Of a stretch of DNA of 33,955 nt, positions 20,584 to 29,633 are shown piece by piece; positions within the stretch are counted from its first letter, which is position 1; each line of letters begins with the position of its first letter. Both the position numbers and the translations under genes were made by a program. The stretch is taken from the NCBI RefSeq assembly GCF_000296835.1, contig NZ_CAKE01000009.1, positions 1 to 33,955 on the forward strand, given 5' to 3'. The notes below the pieces were generated by a model. The model saw only the letters and a list, made by a program, of their open reading frames with translations, ran no database searches and was not told where the DNA came from. Source of the DNA: Lactobacillus hominis DSM 23910 = CRBIP 24.179. Its GTDB lineage: Bacteria; Bacillota; Bacilli; Lactobacillales; Lactobacillaceae.

Positions 20584-22641
20584 ATGCATTCGCAAAAAAA
20601 TGAATTTTGGCACAAAATACACATGAGAATCAAGAATTTTAATCATCGCTTCCAGATCTGGCGATGGTTAATTTTGCTTGTCTTGATTTGCTTTTTAAGT
20701 GTCTGTACTTATTATACAGTTAAAGTTAAAACATCCAACATTTCCAATTTAAAAGCTTCTTTATCAACAACAACTACGATATTTGACGATAAAAATCAAA
20801 AAGCAGGGTCCCTTTATTCGCAAAAAGGGACTTTTGTGGAATTGGATAAAATTTCGCCCGATATTCAAAATGCAGTGATTTCAACCGAAGATAGAACTTT
20901 TTATAAAAATCCTGGTTTTAGTGTAAAAGGAATGGCTCGTGCAGCAGTTCAAGGAATTTTGCACCATGGCATTGTTGGAGGAGGGTCAACTTTAACTCAG
21001 CAATTAGCTAAAAATGCCCTGCTTACTCAGCAGCAAACATTTTCTCGTAAAATTGAAGAGCTGTTTTTTGCCATTGAAATTAATCACACTTATTCCAAAA
21101 AAGATATTTTGACGATGTATTTAAATAATGCCTATTTTGGTAATGGTGTTTGGGGCGTGCAAGATGCATCTAAGAAATATTTTGGTAAAGATGCTAGCGA
21201 TGTTAACTTATCAGAAGCTGCGACGATTGCGGGTATGTTAAAAAATCCGAGTGGCTATAATCCAATCGATCATATGCAAAATGCAATTCAGCGTCGTAAT
21301 GTGGTGCTTGGCTTAATGGCAAACAATCATAAGATTACTGAGCAGCAAGAAAAAGAGGCACAGTCGTCTTCACTAGTTTTGCGTGATACCTTTATGCAAG
21401 ATGATGGCTATCGCTATCCCTATTTTTTTGATGCAGTTGTTGATGAAGCAATTAATCGTTACGGCTTAAGCGAAGAAGACGTAATGAATAAGGGATTAAA
21501 AATATATACTACCTTAGATCCAAGCTATCAATCAGCAATGCAGGAAAGCTTCAACAATAGCTATAATTTTCCGCCAAATGCAGCAGATGGCACTAAAGCT
21601 CAAGGCGCCAGCATTGCTATGGATCCAAAAACTGGGGCAGTAAGAGCGATAGTTGGTGGACGCGGTCAGCATGTATTTAGAGGCTACAATCGTGCAACGC
21701 AGATGAAGCGTCAACCGGGTTCAACCATGAAGCCACTAGCGGTATATTCGCCAGCGCTTCAAAACGGCTATCATTATGACTCAGAACTTTCTAATAAGCT
21801 ACAAAAATTCGGCAAAAATGATTACGAACCGCATAATGTTGATAACCAGTACTCAAATAAAATTCCAATGTATCAGGCTTTAGCCGAAAGTAAAAATGTG
21901 CCAGCGGTTTGGCTTTTAGATAAAATTGGTGTTAATAAAGGCGTTCAATCAGTTGAAAACTTTGGAATTCATGTCAATAAGAGCGACCGCAATTTGGCGC
22001 TCGCTTTGGGCGGCCTATCCAGCGGAGTTTCGCCATTGCAAATGGCTAGGGCATATAGTGCATTTGCCAACAATGGTAATTTGCCAAATCAAGCCTACTT
22101 TATTACCAAAATAACTGATGCTAGTGGCAAAGTGCTCGCACAAAATAATAACCCGGGCAATCACCGAATTATTTCTAATAATACGGCCAAAGAAATGACA
22201 TCAATGCTTTTGGGCGTCTTTACTAATGGTACTGGTGCGAGTGCTCAGCCACATGGCTTTCAAGTAGCAGGAAAAACTGGTTCAACCGAAGTGCCAAATT
22301 CATATGGTTTTGGCACTAAGGACCAATGGATTGTCGGGTATACGCCAGATATTGTGGTTTCAACCTGGGTTGGTTTTGATAGAACTGATCAGCAGCATTA
22401 TATGCAAGGTATTTCTGAAACAGGAATTACTCGTTTGTATAAATCAGAAATGGAAAATATGCTGCCATATAGTCCGCAAACTAAGTTTAAAGTTAAAAGT
22501 CCACAAGTTATTGCCAAAGATACCGGATCAGATTCAGATTGGCTAGGAAATATTGGCAATCAGGTCCAAAAAGGGCTAAATGATGCCGGGCAAAAGGTCA
22601 ACGAATGGTATAATAGTCTCAAAGGCTTATTTGGTCACTAA
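20584..22641 (+). CDS. Class A penicillin-binding protein (PBP1A/2A type)
   Basis: A 685-residue bifunctional peptidoglycan synthase. It has a cytoplasmic N-terminus, one membrane segment (residues about 28-46), then a GT51 glycosyltransferase domain (about 65-240). The latter has Glu102 in S-T-E-D-R-T-F-Y and G-G-G-S-T-L-T-Q-Q-L-A-K-N near residue 138. The transpeptidase domain has S380-T-M-K383, S436-K-N and K564-T-G-S, all intact. The C-terminal ~60 residues are a hydrophilic extension with helical end. It polymerises glycan strands and crosslinks them outside the membrane. AAGGAAG about nine bases before ATG supports the start. It is divergent from the pseudouridine synthase gene, with about 100 bases between them. 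Confidence 0.93.
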   Translation: MHSQKNEFWHKIHMRIKNFNHRFQIWRWLILLVLICFLSVCTYYTVKVKTSNISNLKASLSTTTTIFDDKNQKAGSLYSQKGTFVELDKISPDIQNAVISTEDRTFYKNPGFSVKGMARAAVQGILHHGIVGGGSTLTQQLAKNALLTQQQTFSRKIEELFFAIEINHTYSKKDILTMYLNNAYFGNGVWGVQDASKKYFGKDASDVNLSEAATIAGMLKNPSGYNPIDHMQNAIQRRNVVLGLMANNHKITEQQEKEAQSSSLVLRDTFMQDDGYRYPYFFDAVVDEAINRYGLSEEDVMNKGLKIYTTLDPSYQSAMQESFNNSYNFPPNAADGTKAQGASIAMDPKTGAVRAIVGGRGQHVFRGYNRATQMKRQPGSTMKPLAVYSPALQNGYHYDSELSNKLQKFGKNDYEPHNVDNQYSNKIPMYQALAESKNVPAVWLLDKIGVNKGVQSVENFGIHVNKSDRNLALALGGLSSGVSPLQMARAYSAFANNGNLPNQAYFITKITDASGKVLAQNNNPGNHRIISNNTAKEMTSMLLGVFTNGTGASAQPHGFQVAGKTGSTEVPNSYGFGTKDQWIVGYTPDIVVSTWVGFDRTDQQHYMQGISETGITRLYKSEMENMLPYSPQTKFKVKSPQVIAKDTGSDSDWLGNIGNQVQKGLNDAGQKVNEWYNSLKGLFGH

Positions 22642-22662
22642 CAATTAAAGGAGAACAAATTT

Positions 22663-23019
22663 ATGGTAAATGTTTATGATAGCGCTAATCAAGTAGCAGA
22701 AGACTTACAAAAGACTCCTCAATTTGAAGCATTGAAGAAATCTTTAGAATCTTTGAAGAATAATCCAGAAAGCTTAAAATTATACGGCGAAATGGACGCA
22801 CTTCAAAAGAAGGTCATGGCTGCTCAACAAGCAGGTCAACCTTTATCAGATGATATAAAAAAAGAATATGCTGAAATCAATACTAAAGTTTCAAACAACG
22901 ATGATTTGAAAGATATGATTAGTAAAGAACAAGCAGTATTTCAATTGATTAACGATGTTCAAAATACCTTTACTAAACCATTAAGTGATTTATACAAAGA
23001 TTTGGAAAATAAAAATTAA
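22663..23019 (+). CDS. YlbF/YmcA family protein
   Basis: A 118-residue all-helical protein with an AAAGGAG ribosome binding site. The N-terminal phrase [16 protein letters not shown] and the following Q-F-E-A-L-K-K-S-L segment mark the YlbF/YmcA (Com_YlbF) family. In Bacillus these proteins form the Y-complex with YaaT and influence RNase Y activity and development. In lactobacilli the single member commonly sits before yhaO-yhaN-yhaM, as here, which links it to nucleic-acid metabolism. The next gene starts two bases after the stop. Confidence 0.88.
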   Translation: MVNVYDSANQVAEDLQKTPQFEALKKSLESLKNNPESLKLYGEMDALQKKVMAAQQAGQPLSDDIKKEYAEINTKVSNNDDLKDMISKEQAVFQLINDVQNTFTKPLSDLYKDLENKN

Positions 23020-23021
23020 TT

Positions 23022-24236
23022 ATGAAATTTATTCACTTAGCGGATACGCATTTAGATAGCCCCTTTTTAGGGCTATCTTTTTTGCCATCTAACCAATTTA
23101 ATCAAATAAAAAAAGCAACTGAAAATTCATTCACTAAAATTGTAGATTATGCCATTGATAATCAAGTTGATTTAGTTTTGCTAGCTGGCGATAATTTTGA
23201 TTCAATCCATCCTAGTCCACATAGTCAATTATTCTTTAAAGAGCAATTAGATCGACTAATAGATAATAAAATTCAAGTTGTCATGATTTTAGGAAACCAT
23301 GATTATATGAAAATCCAAGATCTGATTTTGCCCCAATCGCCATATTTTAAATTATTAGGTCAAAATCAAGAAATTGAAAAAGTCAGTTTGCAAACAAAAA
23401 CTGGTTTTAAATATGATGTTGTTGGCTTTTCTTACCAGCAAAATCATATTCACGAAGATATGGCACTTAAATTTCCTACTAAAAGTAGTAACTATACAAT
23501 CGGCTTAATGCATGCAGGCCAAGCAGCTAATAAAAATCAAGATAATTATGCTCCTTTTAAGTTAAGCGAATTACAAAATCTAAATTATGATTATTTTGCT
23601 TTAGGTCATATTCACCTACGTCAAACTTTAAGTCAAAATCCGCTAATAGCATATAGTGGTAACATTCAAGGTCGTCATATCAATGAAAGTGGTGAAAAAG
23701 GTTTTTTGTTAGGGCAGGTAGATGAAAATACTAAGGCAACTAGCATTAATTTTGTCCCAACTAGCGACATTATCTGGCAGCGAGCAGAATTAAAATTAAA
23801 CGCACCACTTAGTCGCACGCAATTAATCGAAAAAGTTGTGCAGATTTTGGCTCAAAATAATCATCAAACTACTTTATTTGGCTTAACAATTAATGGAGCC
23901 CAATACTTATCTGATGAAGATAGGGAATTTTTACTAGATAGTGATGCTTGGCTTGAAATTTCAAAGCAGCTGGATTTTGATTCTAGTCTAGTAAAAATTT
24001 ATTTAACTGATAAAGTAGATATTTCTTTAAGCAATAATGATCAGGATTACTTTAATCAAGCTAAACAAGAAGTATTAAGCCATGACTATCTTCTGCAGCT
24101 TGCAAAAAGCTTAGCGAAAAAGAGCGAATACGCGCAGAAAATAATAGATGATCCGTCATTTTTTAAAGAAGTTGAGAAAATGGCAACAGTAAAATTAGGA
24201 CATGATTTAAGGGATATTGAAGATGAAACTGACTAA
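23022..24236 (+). CDS. yhaO: DNA repair exonuclease, YhaO/SbcD-like metallophosphoesterase
   Basis: A 404-residue calcineurin-like phosphoesterase. Metal-binding motifs are F-I-H-L-A-D-T-H-L-D near residue 3, L-L-A-G-D-N-F-D near residue 53, M-I-L-G-N-H-D near residue 88 and A-L-G-H-I-H near residue 192, all intact. The C-terminal ~150 residues form the capping region that would contact its partner. It resembles the Mre11/SbcD half of an end-processing nuclease, and the following gene encodes the SbcC-like ATPase, so the two probably form a complex. No standard ribosome binding site is seen in the two-base gap, so translation is probably coupled to ylbF. It overlaps yhaN by 14 bases. Confidence 0.9.
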   Translation: MKFIHLADTHLDSPFLGLSFLPSNQFNQIKKATENSFTKIVDYAIDNQVDLVLLAGDNFDSIHPSPHSQLFFKEQLDRLIDNKIQVVMILGNHDYMKIQDLILPQSPYFKLLGQNQEIEKVSLQTKTGFKYDVVGFSYQQNHIHEDMALKFPTKSSNYTIGLMHAGQAANKNQDNYAPFKLSELQNLNYDYFALGHIHLRQTLSQNPLIAYSGNIQGRHINESGEKGFLLGQVDENTKATSINFVPTSDIIWQRAELKLNAPLSRTQLIEKVVQILAQNNHQTTLFGLTINGAQYLSDEDREFLLDSDAWLEISKQLDFDSSLVKIYLTDKVDISLSNNDQDYFNQAKQEVLSHDYLLQLAKSLAKKSEYAQKIIDDPSFFKEVEKMATVKLGHDLRDIEDETD

Positions 24237-26673
24237 AATTGAAATTATTCACTTCGGTAAGATAAGTGAAAAAAATTATGATTTAAAGCCAGATTTGGAC
24301 GTCTTTTTTGGAGAAAATGAAGCTGGAAAAAGTACAACAGTTGCTTTTATCAAGCAGATCATGTTTGGCTTTCACTTGAAAAATAATAAATCTGCCTTTT
24401 TTGAGGATTACTTTCCATTGAGTAAAGCGAGTCCAATGGGTGGTAGGTTGCATTTTCAAGATGGCGAGCATGAATTTATCTTACAAAGAACTTATGCTAG
24501 TGGAGATTCTAAAAAAGGCAGTTTAAAGGTTTATTTGGATGGCCAAGAAGTTCCAGAAAACGTCTTTTTTGACAAGATAAAAAATATTGATGGCGACTTT
24601 TATACAGATTCTTTTATTTTTAACCAGGATATGTTGACCCAAGTAAATAGCCTTAATCAAAATGAACTGATGGAAAGAATTTACTTTTTAGGAGCAGCTC
24701 AATCAAATAAGCTTTTGGCTTTAAGAAAAGACTATGCCAGTCATGCAGCTGATTTATTTAAAAAAACAGGTCGCAAGCCGATCATCAATCAATTGATAAA
24801 TGAATTAACTGATAAAAAAAGCGAAGTAAGCGACATTAGCAATGAATTTGAATCTTATCAAGCTTTATTATTGCAGATCAAAAAATTAGAAAGCGAGCAA
24901 AAGCAAAAACAAGCGCAATTAGTCGATATTAATAAAGAAAATCAAAAATTGCTTTTGATGAAACAAAAAATAAAAAATTTTGATGAGTATCAAGAATTGC
25001 AAAAGCAGCAAAAAAATATTGCTTTTTCGCCAGAACTTTATGATCAAGCTCAATCTTTAAGTCTAGAAATAAAAAATTTGCAGGCTTCGCTTGATTCAAA
25101 AATGCAGTACGTCGATCAATTGCAAAAACAGCTTCTATTGCAAGAACAAGTTAAAAAGATGCAAGCTCTTGTTGATCAAAAGGCTGAATTTTTGCAGTGG
25201 CAAAATGAAGTTAGTCAGTTAAAAAGAAATATTCAGCAGCTAAATGATGAAATTGCTCAGATTCAAACGATTAATCCGGATATTTCTAAGATAGAAAATT
25301 TAACACCAGAGCAAGTATCTAATTTAAGAAATGAATTACAAACCTTAAAATCGCAAAACACAAATAATACGCAAAAGGCTGCAATTCCAAATTGGGCTGG
25401 TTGGATAATTGCAATAGTTGGTTTAATTTTAGCATTTGCAATGCATAACTTTGTTTGGCTAGTTTTAATGTTAATTGGAATAGGTCTATCAATTTGGACT
25501 AATAGAGAAAGTAAAGATAAGGGAGCAGAAGTAGACCAGAAAGTAGCTTTTGAGCAAAAATATAGCTTAAATTCTGATACTTTTGATTTAGATTCAACTT
25601 TAAACTTACTTTACCAAATTCAAGCAAAGCAAAAAACAGTCTTGCAAAATGAAGCGGATCTTGAAAATTTAAATTCTCAAATTAAAGAATTTGAAGTGCA
25701 ACTTGCTCACCTACTGCAAGTAAATGTATCAAATCAAGAAACGGTTATTTCCAGCTTACGAGATTTAACCCAAGAATTAACTAATCAAACTCAAATAAAA
25801 TCTAAGTTTGAACAATTGAATCAAGAAATCGATCATTTGAAGACACAATTGAAATTGCAAAAGCAAAATTTGCTTTTAACTTTTAGCAAAGCTAATGTGC
25901 AAGATCAAGCAGAGTTTGATGAGTTAAGAAAACAATCAAATATTCAGGCAAAATTGAAGCTTCAGCTTGATACTATTCGCAATAATCTAGGCGATGATCT
26001 GGATAAAATCAAAAATCTTGAAAGTGAAAATAATTCCATTGATCAAAAGCTGGCAGACTTACAAAAGCAAGCTATATCATATCAAAATGAAATTAGCGAT
26101 TTACAGGCCAAACTTGCTGAAATTAGAGTTAAACAAGATAATTTAGCTGATTCCAATGAATTATTCAATAAAAAGCAAGAATTGGCTACGCTGCAATCGC
26201 AGCTTCAAGATGAAATGTTAGATTATCTGTCTGACTTAGCTGTTTCTAATTGGATTGGTAGAAGTTTAGATTTAGCATCTAATGAACGTTTTCCTAAGAT
26301 GCTAGTCAGTGCAAAAGAGTACTTTAAATTGTTAACTGGCGGACGATATGTTGATTTGAAGCTAGATAAAAAGTTAGTAGTTGTTGATGATCAAGGTAAG
26401 AAAAAAGAAGTTCAATACCTGTCTCGTGGAACTAGCGAGCAGTTGTATTTTGCTTTAAAATTAGCATTTGTTGAACAAATTGCTGATGAGATTTCTTTAC
26501 CAATTTTAATTGATGACGCATTTGTAAACTTTGACAATCAGCGAACTGAGTATATAGTGAAGTTGATAGAAAAATTGTCAGCTAAAATGCAAGTGTTGAT
26601 TTTCACTAATCGAAAAGAACTAGCTAACGATCTAAATTCTAGTGTTATCAACTTATCAAGCGAGGTGAGATGA
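24223..26673 (+). CDS. yhaN: YhaN, SbcC-like ATPase with central membrane hairpin
   Basis: An 816-residue ABC-type ATPase of the Rad50/SbcC kind. ATG 24223 is chosen because AAGGGA stands eight bases before it; the TTG six bases upstream is too close to that site. Walker A is F-G-E-N-E-A-G-K-S-T-T near residue 30. Long Gln/Lys-rich coiled coils cover about 170-380 and 430-660. The C-terminus holds the signature-like L-S-R-G-T-S-E-Q-L near residue 730 and Walker B L-P-I-L-I-D-D-A-F near residue 760. Where SbcC has a zinc hook, residues about 390-425 form two hydrophobic segments (W-I-I-A-I-V-G-L-I-L-A ... L-V-L-M-L-I-G-I-G), a probable membrane hairpin. It would work with YhaO. Confidence 0.88.
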   Translation: MKLTKIEIIHFGKISEKNYDLKPDLDVFFGENEAGKSTTVAFIKQIMFGFHLKNNKSAFFEDYFPLSKASPMGGRLHFQDGEHEFILQRTYASGDSKKGSLKVYLDGQEVPENVFFDKIKNIDGDFYTDSFIFNQDMLTQVNSLNQNELMERIYFLGAAQSNKLLALRKDYASHAADLFKKTGRKPIINQLINELTDKKSEVSDISNEFESYQALLLQIKKLESEQKQKQAQLVDINKENQKLLLMKQKIKNFDEYQELQKQQKNIAFSPELYDQAQSLSLEIKNLQASLDSKMQYVDQLQKQLLLQEQVKKMQALVDQKAEFLQWQNEVSQLKRNIQQLNDEIAQIQTINPDISKIENLTPEQVSNLRNELQTLKSQNTNNTQKAAIPNWAGWIIAIVGLILAFAMHNFVWLVLMLIGIGLSIWTNRESKDKGAEVDQKVAFEQKYSLNSDTFDLDSTLNLLYQIQAKQKTVLQNEADLENLNSQIKEFEVQLAHLLQVNVSNQETVISSLRDLTQELTNQTQIKSKFEQLNQEIDHLKTQLKLQKQNLLLTFSKANVQDQAEFDELRKQSNIQAKLKLQLDTIRNNLGDDLDKIKNLESENNSIDQKLADLQKQAISYQNEISDLQAKLAEIRVKQDNLADSNELFNKKQELATLQSQLQDEMLDYLSDLAVSNWIGRSLDLASNERFPKMLVSAKEYFKLLTGGRYVDLKLDKKLVVVDDQGKKKEVQYLSRGTSEQLYFALKLAFVEQIADEISLPILIDDAFVNFDNQRTEYIVKLIEKLSAKMQVLIFTNRKELANDLNSSVINLSSEVR

Positions 26674-27650
26674 TGTTTAAGAAACTTTTGGAATATAATG
26701 ACGGCGAAGAAATGAACATTGTCGTCATGTTAAAGGAATCAGTTTTAAAGACAAGCAAAAATGGCAAGCACTACTTAATTTTGAATTTTACTGATAGTAG
26801 TGGTGAAATTAGAGGCATTTATTGGGATGCCACGCCACAAGATGCCCAAAATTTTAGTGCTGGATCAATCGTTGAGTTAAACGGTAAGCGTGAAGAATAT
26901 CAAGATCGACCGCAAATTAAGATTTTTTCTTTAAGAACTGTTGGTGAAAATGAGGGCTATGATTTAAGCCAATTTGTTAAAACTGCCCCAGTGAAACAAA
27001 AATACTTAGAAGAAGAAATCAATAAAAGGGTATTTGAGATTTTAAATCCAACATGGAATCGAATCGTACGCTACTTGCTCAAAAAATGGCATGATAAGTT
27101 CTTCATTTATCCTGCAGGTAAGATTAACCACCATGCCGTAAAAAATGGCTTAGCATTTCACACAGTAAGTATGCTTAGAGATGCTGAAGGTATTTGCAAT
27201 ACTTATCCGCAAGTCGACCGCTCGCTTTTATATGCGGGATGCATTGTTCACGATATGGGAAAGGTGATTGAATTATCGGGCGTAGTAGCTACTAAATACA
27301 CGACAGAAGGAAATTTAATTGGCCACCTAGTTTTAATTGATGAACAGATTGTTTTAGCTGCTAAAGAACTAAATATTAATCCGCATAGCGAAGATGTCAT
27401 GCTTTTAAGGCACATGGTATTGTCACACCATGGTTTGCCTGAATATGGTGCAGCTAAAAGGCCAGCTTTACTTGAAGCAGAATTGCTTCATAAAATCGAT
27501 GACTTAGATGCAACTGTTTATGCAATTACTAATGCTTTGCAGCATACTAAGCCAGGACATTTTACTGAATTTATTGCTTCGCAAGATAATCGACGCTTTT
27601 ATCGTCCTTTAAAAGATGACGCATTAGATCAAAGTGAAAAATTAGAGTAA
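26670..27650 (+). CDS. yhaM: 3'-5' exoribonuclease YhaM
   Basis: A 326-residue protein with the two expected domains. The N-terminal OB-fold (residues about 10-95, with G-E-I-R-G-I-Y-W-D) binds nucleic acid. The HD hydrolase domain follows at about 140-310, with N-H-H-A-V-K-N-G-L-A-F-H-T near residue 152, C-I-V-H-D-M-G-K near residue 191, and a further histidine pair L-S-H-H-G. In Bacillus it removes 3' ends of RNA and also acts on single-stranded DNA. Two ATG codons in a row (26670, 26673) follow GAGGTGAG; the first overlaps the yhaN stop. It is the last gene of the ylbF-yhaO-yhaN-yhaM unit. Confidence 0.93.
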   Translation: MMFKKLLEYNDGEEMNIVVMLKESVLKTSKNGKHYLILNFTDSSGEIRGIYWDATPQDAQNFSAGSIVELNGKREEYQDRPQIKIFSLRTVGENEGYDLSQFVKTAPVKQKYLEEEINKRVFEILNPTWNRIVRYLLKKWHDKFFIYPAGKINHHAVKNGLAFHTVSMLRDAEGICNTYPQVDRSLLYAGCIVHDMGKVIELSGVVATKYTTEGNLIGHLVLIDEQIVLAAKELNINPHSEDVMLLRHMVLSHHGLPEYGAAKRPALLEAELLHKIDDLDATVYAITNALQHTKPGHFTEFIASQDNRRFYRPLKDDALDQSEKLE

Positions 27651-27653
27651 AAG

Positions 27654-27687
27654 AAAAACTCTGAAGCCATGAACTTCAGAGTTTTTT
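27654..27687. terminator. Bidirectional terminator between yhaM and prsA
   Basis: AAAAACTCTGAAG (27654-27666) pairs perfectly with CTTCAGAGTTTTT (27674-27686), loop CCATGAA, with T runs on both strands. It serves the converging yhaM and prsA transcripts. Confidence 0.93.
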
Positions 27688-27707
27688 ATGTGTCTTATCA
27701 GTATGAA

Positions 27708-28610
27708 TTAGTTATTTGCGGCTGATGAAGAAGTTACGTACTTAGTTAAAACGTCCTTCAAATCGTTATCCTTAATTGACACATCAGCACGCTTCAAGAC
27801 AGTTGCCAAAACGCTTTGCATTACACTTTGGTCTTGAGCCATCTTAGCGTAAATTTGGTTATCAATTGCCTTCTTGTGGTCTTTGAAACTACCTTTAGCA
27901 GGATGTTTAATCATCTTAATAACGTGGTAACCAAATTGAGTCTTAACTGGGGTAGTAGTGTATTCGCCAGTCTTAAGCTTAAATGCAGCAGTCTTGAAAG
28001 TTGAATCTAAAGTAGTATCAGTTGAGTCAAATGCTGGTAATTTACCTGCATCATTCTTAGTTGCAGTATCAGTTGAGTACTTCTTAGCTAAAGTCTTAAA
28101 GCTTTCGCCTTTCTTTAATTGAGAAATAACTTCGTTAGCAGTGCTTTCTTTAGCAACTAAAATGTGTTGTACAGTAACTTTAGGTTGGTAATTCTTCCAA
28201 GCTTTCTTTTCTTGAGCTGGAGTAATCTTCTTGATATGACGCAAGGCTTGTTGCATTAATAAGTTAGTCTTAATGCTTTCTTTGTAAGTTGAAGTAGTTA
28301 AGCCTTGTTGTTGCAAAATGGCTTCAAAAGAAGAACCGTATTGCTTCTTAGTAGAGTTGTATTCTTTGTTAACTTCTTTGTTAGTTACGTACTTGCCGTA
28401 TTGCTCTTCTAAAGCATCGTTAACGATCATGTTAGCTAAGAGTGATTGGCCAGCTTGTGATTTCTTCATCTTGTCATAGTATTGTTGTTGGGTAATTTTA
28501 CCGCCTTTATAGTTAACAACGGTCTTATTACCTGCTGAACAAGCAGTTGCACTTAAAGCAATACCTGCAAAAGCAACAGCAGTTGCAATCTTTTTCCAGT
28601 TTTTTATCAT
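27708..28610 (-). CDS. prsA: Foldase PrsA, lipoprotein peptidyl-prolyl isomerase
   Basis: A 300-residue protein. The start at 28610 (M-I-K-N-W-K-K) is chosen because it gives a normal lipoprotein signal ending S-A-T-A-C-S, with GGAG about 11 bases upstream; an open frame 34 codons longer has no signal-like start. After the lipidated Cys comes a SurA-like N-terminal helical domain, then a parvulin PPIase domain (residues about 145-240) with V-Q-H-I-L-V-A near its start and Q-F-G-Y-H-V-I-K near its end. It folds exported proteins on the outer face of the membrane. Codon use is fairly biased, suggesting good expression. Its location next to YtxH-like envelope genes is conserved in lactobacilli, as far as I recall. 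Confidence 0.93.
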   Translation of the reverse strand: MIKNWKKIATAVAFAGIALSATACSAGNKTVVNYKGGKITQQQYYDKMKKSQAGQSLLANMIVNDALEEQYGKYVTNKEVNKEYNSTKKQYGSSFEAILQQQGLTTSTYKESIKTNLLMQQALRHIKKITPAQEKKAWKNYQPKVTVQHILVAKESTANEVISQLKKGESFKTLAKKYSTDTATKNDAGKLPAFDSTDTTLDSTFKTAAFKLKTGEYTTTPVKTQFGYHVIKMIKHPAKGSFKDHKKAIDNQIYAKMAQDQSVMQSVLATVLKRADVSIKDNDLKDVLTKYVTSSSAANN

Positions 28611-28663
28611 ATTGAAAAATCTCCATATCCTTTGATGATTATTTACAGGTTCAAATATAACAT

Positions 28664-28701
28664 AAAAAAGCCTCTTTGCCCAAAAAGACTCAGAGACTTT
28701 T
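28664..28701 (-). terminator. Terminator after the YtxH-like gene pair
   Basis: On the minus strand AAAAGTCTCT pairs with AGAGGCTTTT (plus-strand arms 28692-28701 and 28666-28675), ten pairs with one wobble and a 16-base loop, followed by T. It separates the pair from prsA. Confidence 0.75.
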
Positions 28702-28720
28702 ATTTTTTTCAATAAAGTTT

Positions 28721-29056
28721 TTAAAGTTTCTTAACTTTGTTGATAGTTGTCATTGTTTGATTGATTTCTGATTTTATTGCTTCTAGATTAGGTTTAATGC
28801 TAGTTTGAAAGTTACTTAGCTCAGTTTTTAAAGAGTTTAAAGTCTTTTGCGCTTGGGGAAGCTCTGCTTGCAACAGTGCTGCACTTTGACTAGCACTGTT
28901 TGAACTAGTGGCTAAAGTGTTAACGTCGCTAGCAGTATCGTTAACCCAAGCTTTAACATCATCTTTAACTTTACCGGTATTTTCAGCATTTGGTAAAAAT
29001 GATATTGCTGCACCAACCAAACTTCCAATACCTAATCCGATAGTAAAAAATTTCAT
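28721..29056 (-). CDS. YtxH-like small envelope protein 1
   Basis: A 111-residue protein with an AAGGAA ribosome binding site. The N-terminus M-K-F-F-T-I-G-L-G-I-G-S-L-V-G-A-A is a glycine-rich membrane segment of the YtxH type. The rest is helical and rich in Ser, Asn and Lys, with leucine spacing suggesting a coiled coil (L-N-S-L-K-T-E-L). Members of this group are poorly understood and often linked with stress or envelope. It lies six bases after its neighbour and before prsA, so a role at the membrane is likely, but no function can be assigned. Confidence 0.7.
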   Translation of the reverse strand: MKFFTIGLGIGSLVGAAISFLPNAENTGKVKDDVKAWVNDTASDVNTLATSSNSASQSAALLQAELPQAQKTLNSLKTELSNFQTSIKPNLEAIKSEINQTMTTINKVKKL

Positions 29057-29062
29057 TTGTAA

Positions 29063-29548
29063 TTATTCCTTGTGTTCTTCGTGTTCTGAAGCACCAGATG
29101 ATGAATCAGTTTGACTTGAACTTTCTTTTGGTTCAGAGCTTTCGTGATGTTCTTCTTGTGAAGCGCCAGAAGCTGAATCTACGTTGCTTTCAACTTTAGT
29201 TGGTTCAACTTTTTCGCCTTCAGCTTCTTCAAGATCTTTGCTTGGATCTTTACCGTCCATCTTATCTTTGATTGCAGCAAAGAACTTCTTGTGGTCTAAT
29301 GCTTTAAATGAAGCAGCGGTGAAGGCATCAACGAAGACTTTAGCCTTTGATTCTTTTTTGTCATCTTTTTTATTTTTATCTTCTAATTCATTGTAGATAG
29401 TTTTTACACGATGGCATGAATCCGTGAAGTTATCAACAGTTTCTTTGACGTCTTTTCTCAATGGTTGACCACTAAGAGGGTTTTTAGCATAAGAAGCTAA
29501 TCCACCAACAATAGCACCTGAAACAATTCCTATTAAAAATCCTGGCAT
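29063..29548 (-). CDS. YtxH-like envelope protein 2 with low-complexity tail
   Basis: A 161-residue protein with an AGAGGT ribosome binding site. Residues 1-20 (G-F-L-I-G-I-V-S-G-A-I-V-G-G) form a short glycine-rich membrane segment of the YtxH type. A charged helical middle with many Lys-Lys-Asp steps follows. The last ~50 residues are low-complexity Ser/Glu/His with two copies of a S-G-A-S-x-x-E-E-H-like element. It is first in a two-gene unit with the smaller YtxH-like gene. The tail may be a flexible stretch in the cytoplasm or wall. Function unknown. Confidence 0.68.
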   Translation of the reverse strand: MPGFLIGIVSGAIVGGLASYAKNPLSGQPLRKDVKETVDNFTDSCHRVKTIYNELEDKNKKDDKKESKAKVFVDAFTAASFKALDHKKFFAAIKDKMDGKDPSKDLEEAEGEKVEPTKVESNVDSASGASQEEHHESSEPKESSSQTDSSSGASEHEEHKE

Positions 29549-29633
29549 ATATATTACCTCTATCTATATAAAATAAAATGTTTAAACTAATTAACATCTT
29601 TATTGTACCGCAAATAGAGGCAAAAAGATTGTT

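Noticed and set aside
28611..28712. Longer PrsA start (34 more codons)
   Set aside because: The extension destroys the lipoprotein signal, lies in the promoter and terminator region and has no ribosome binding site.
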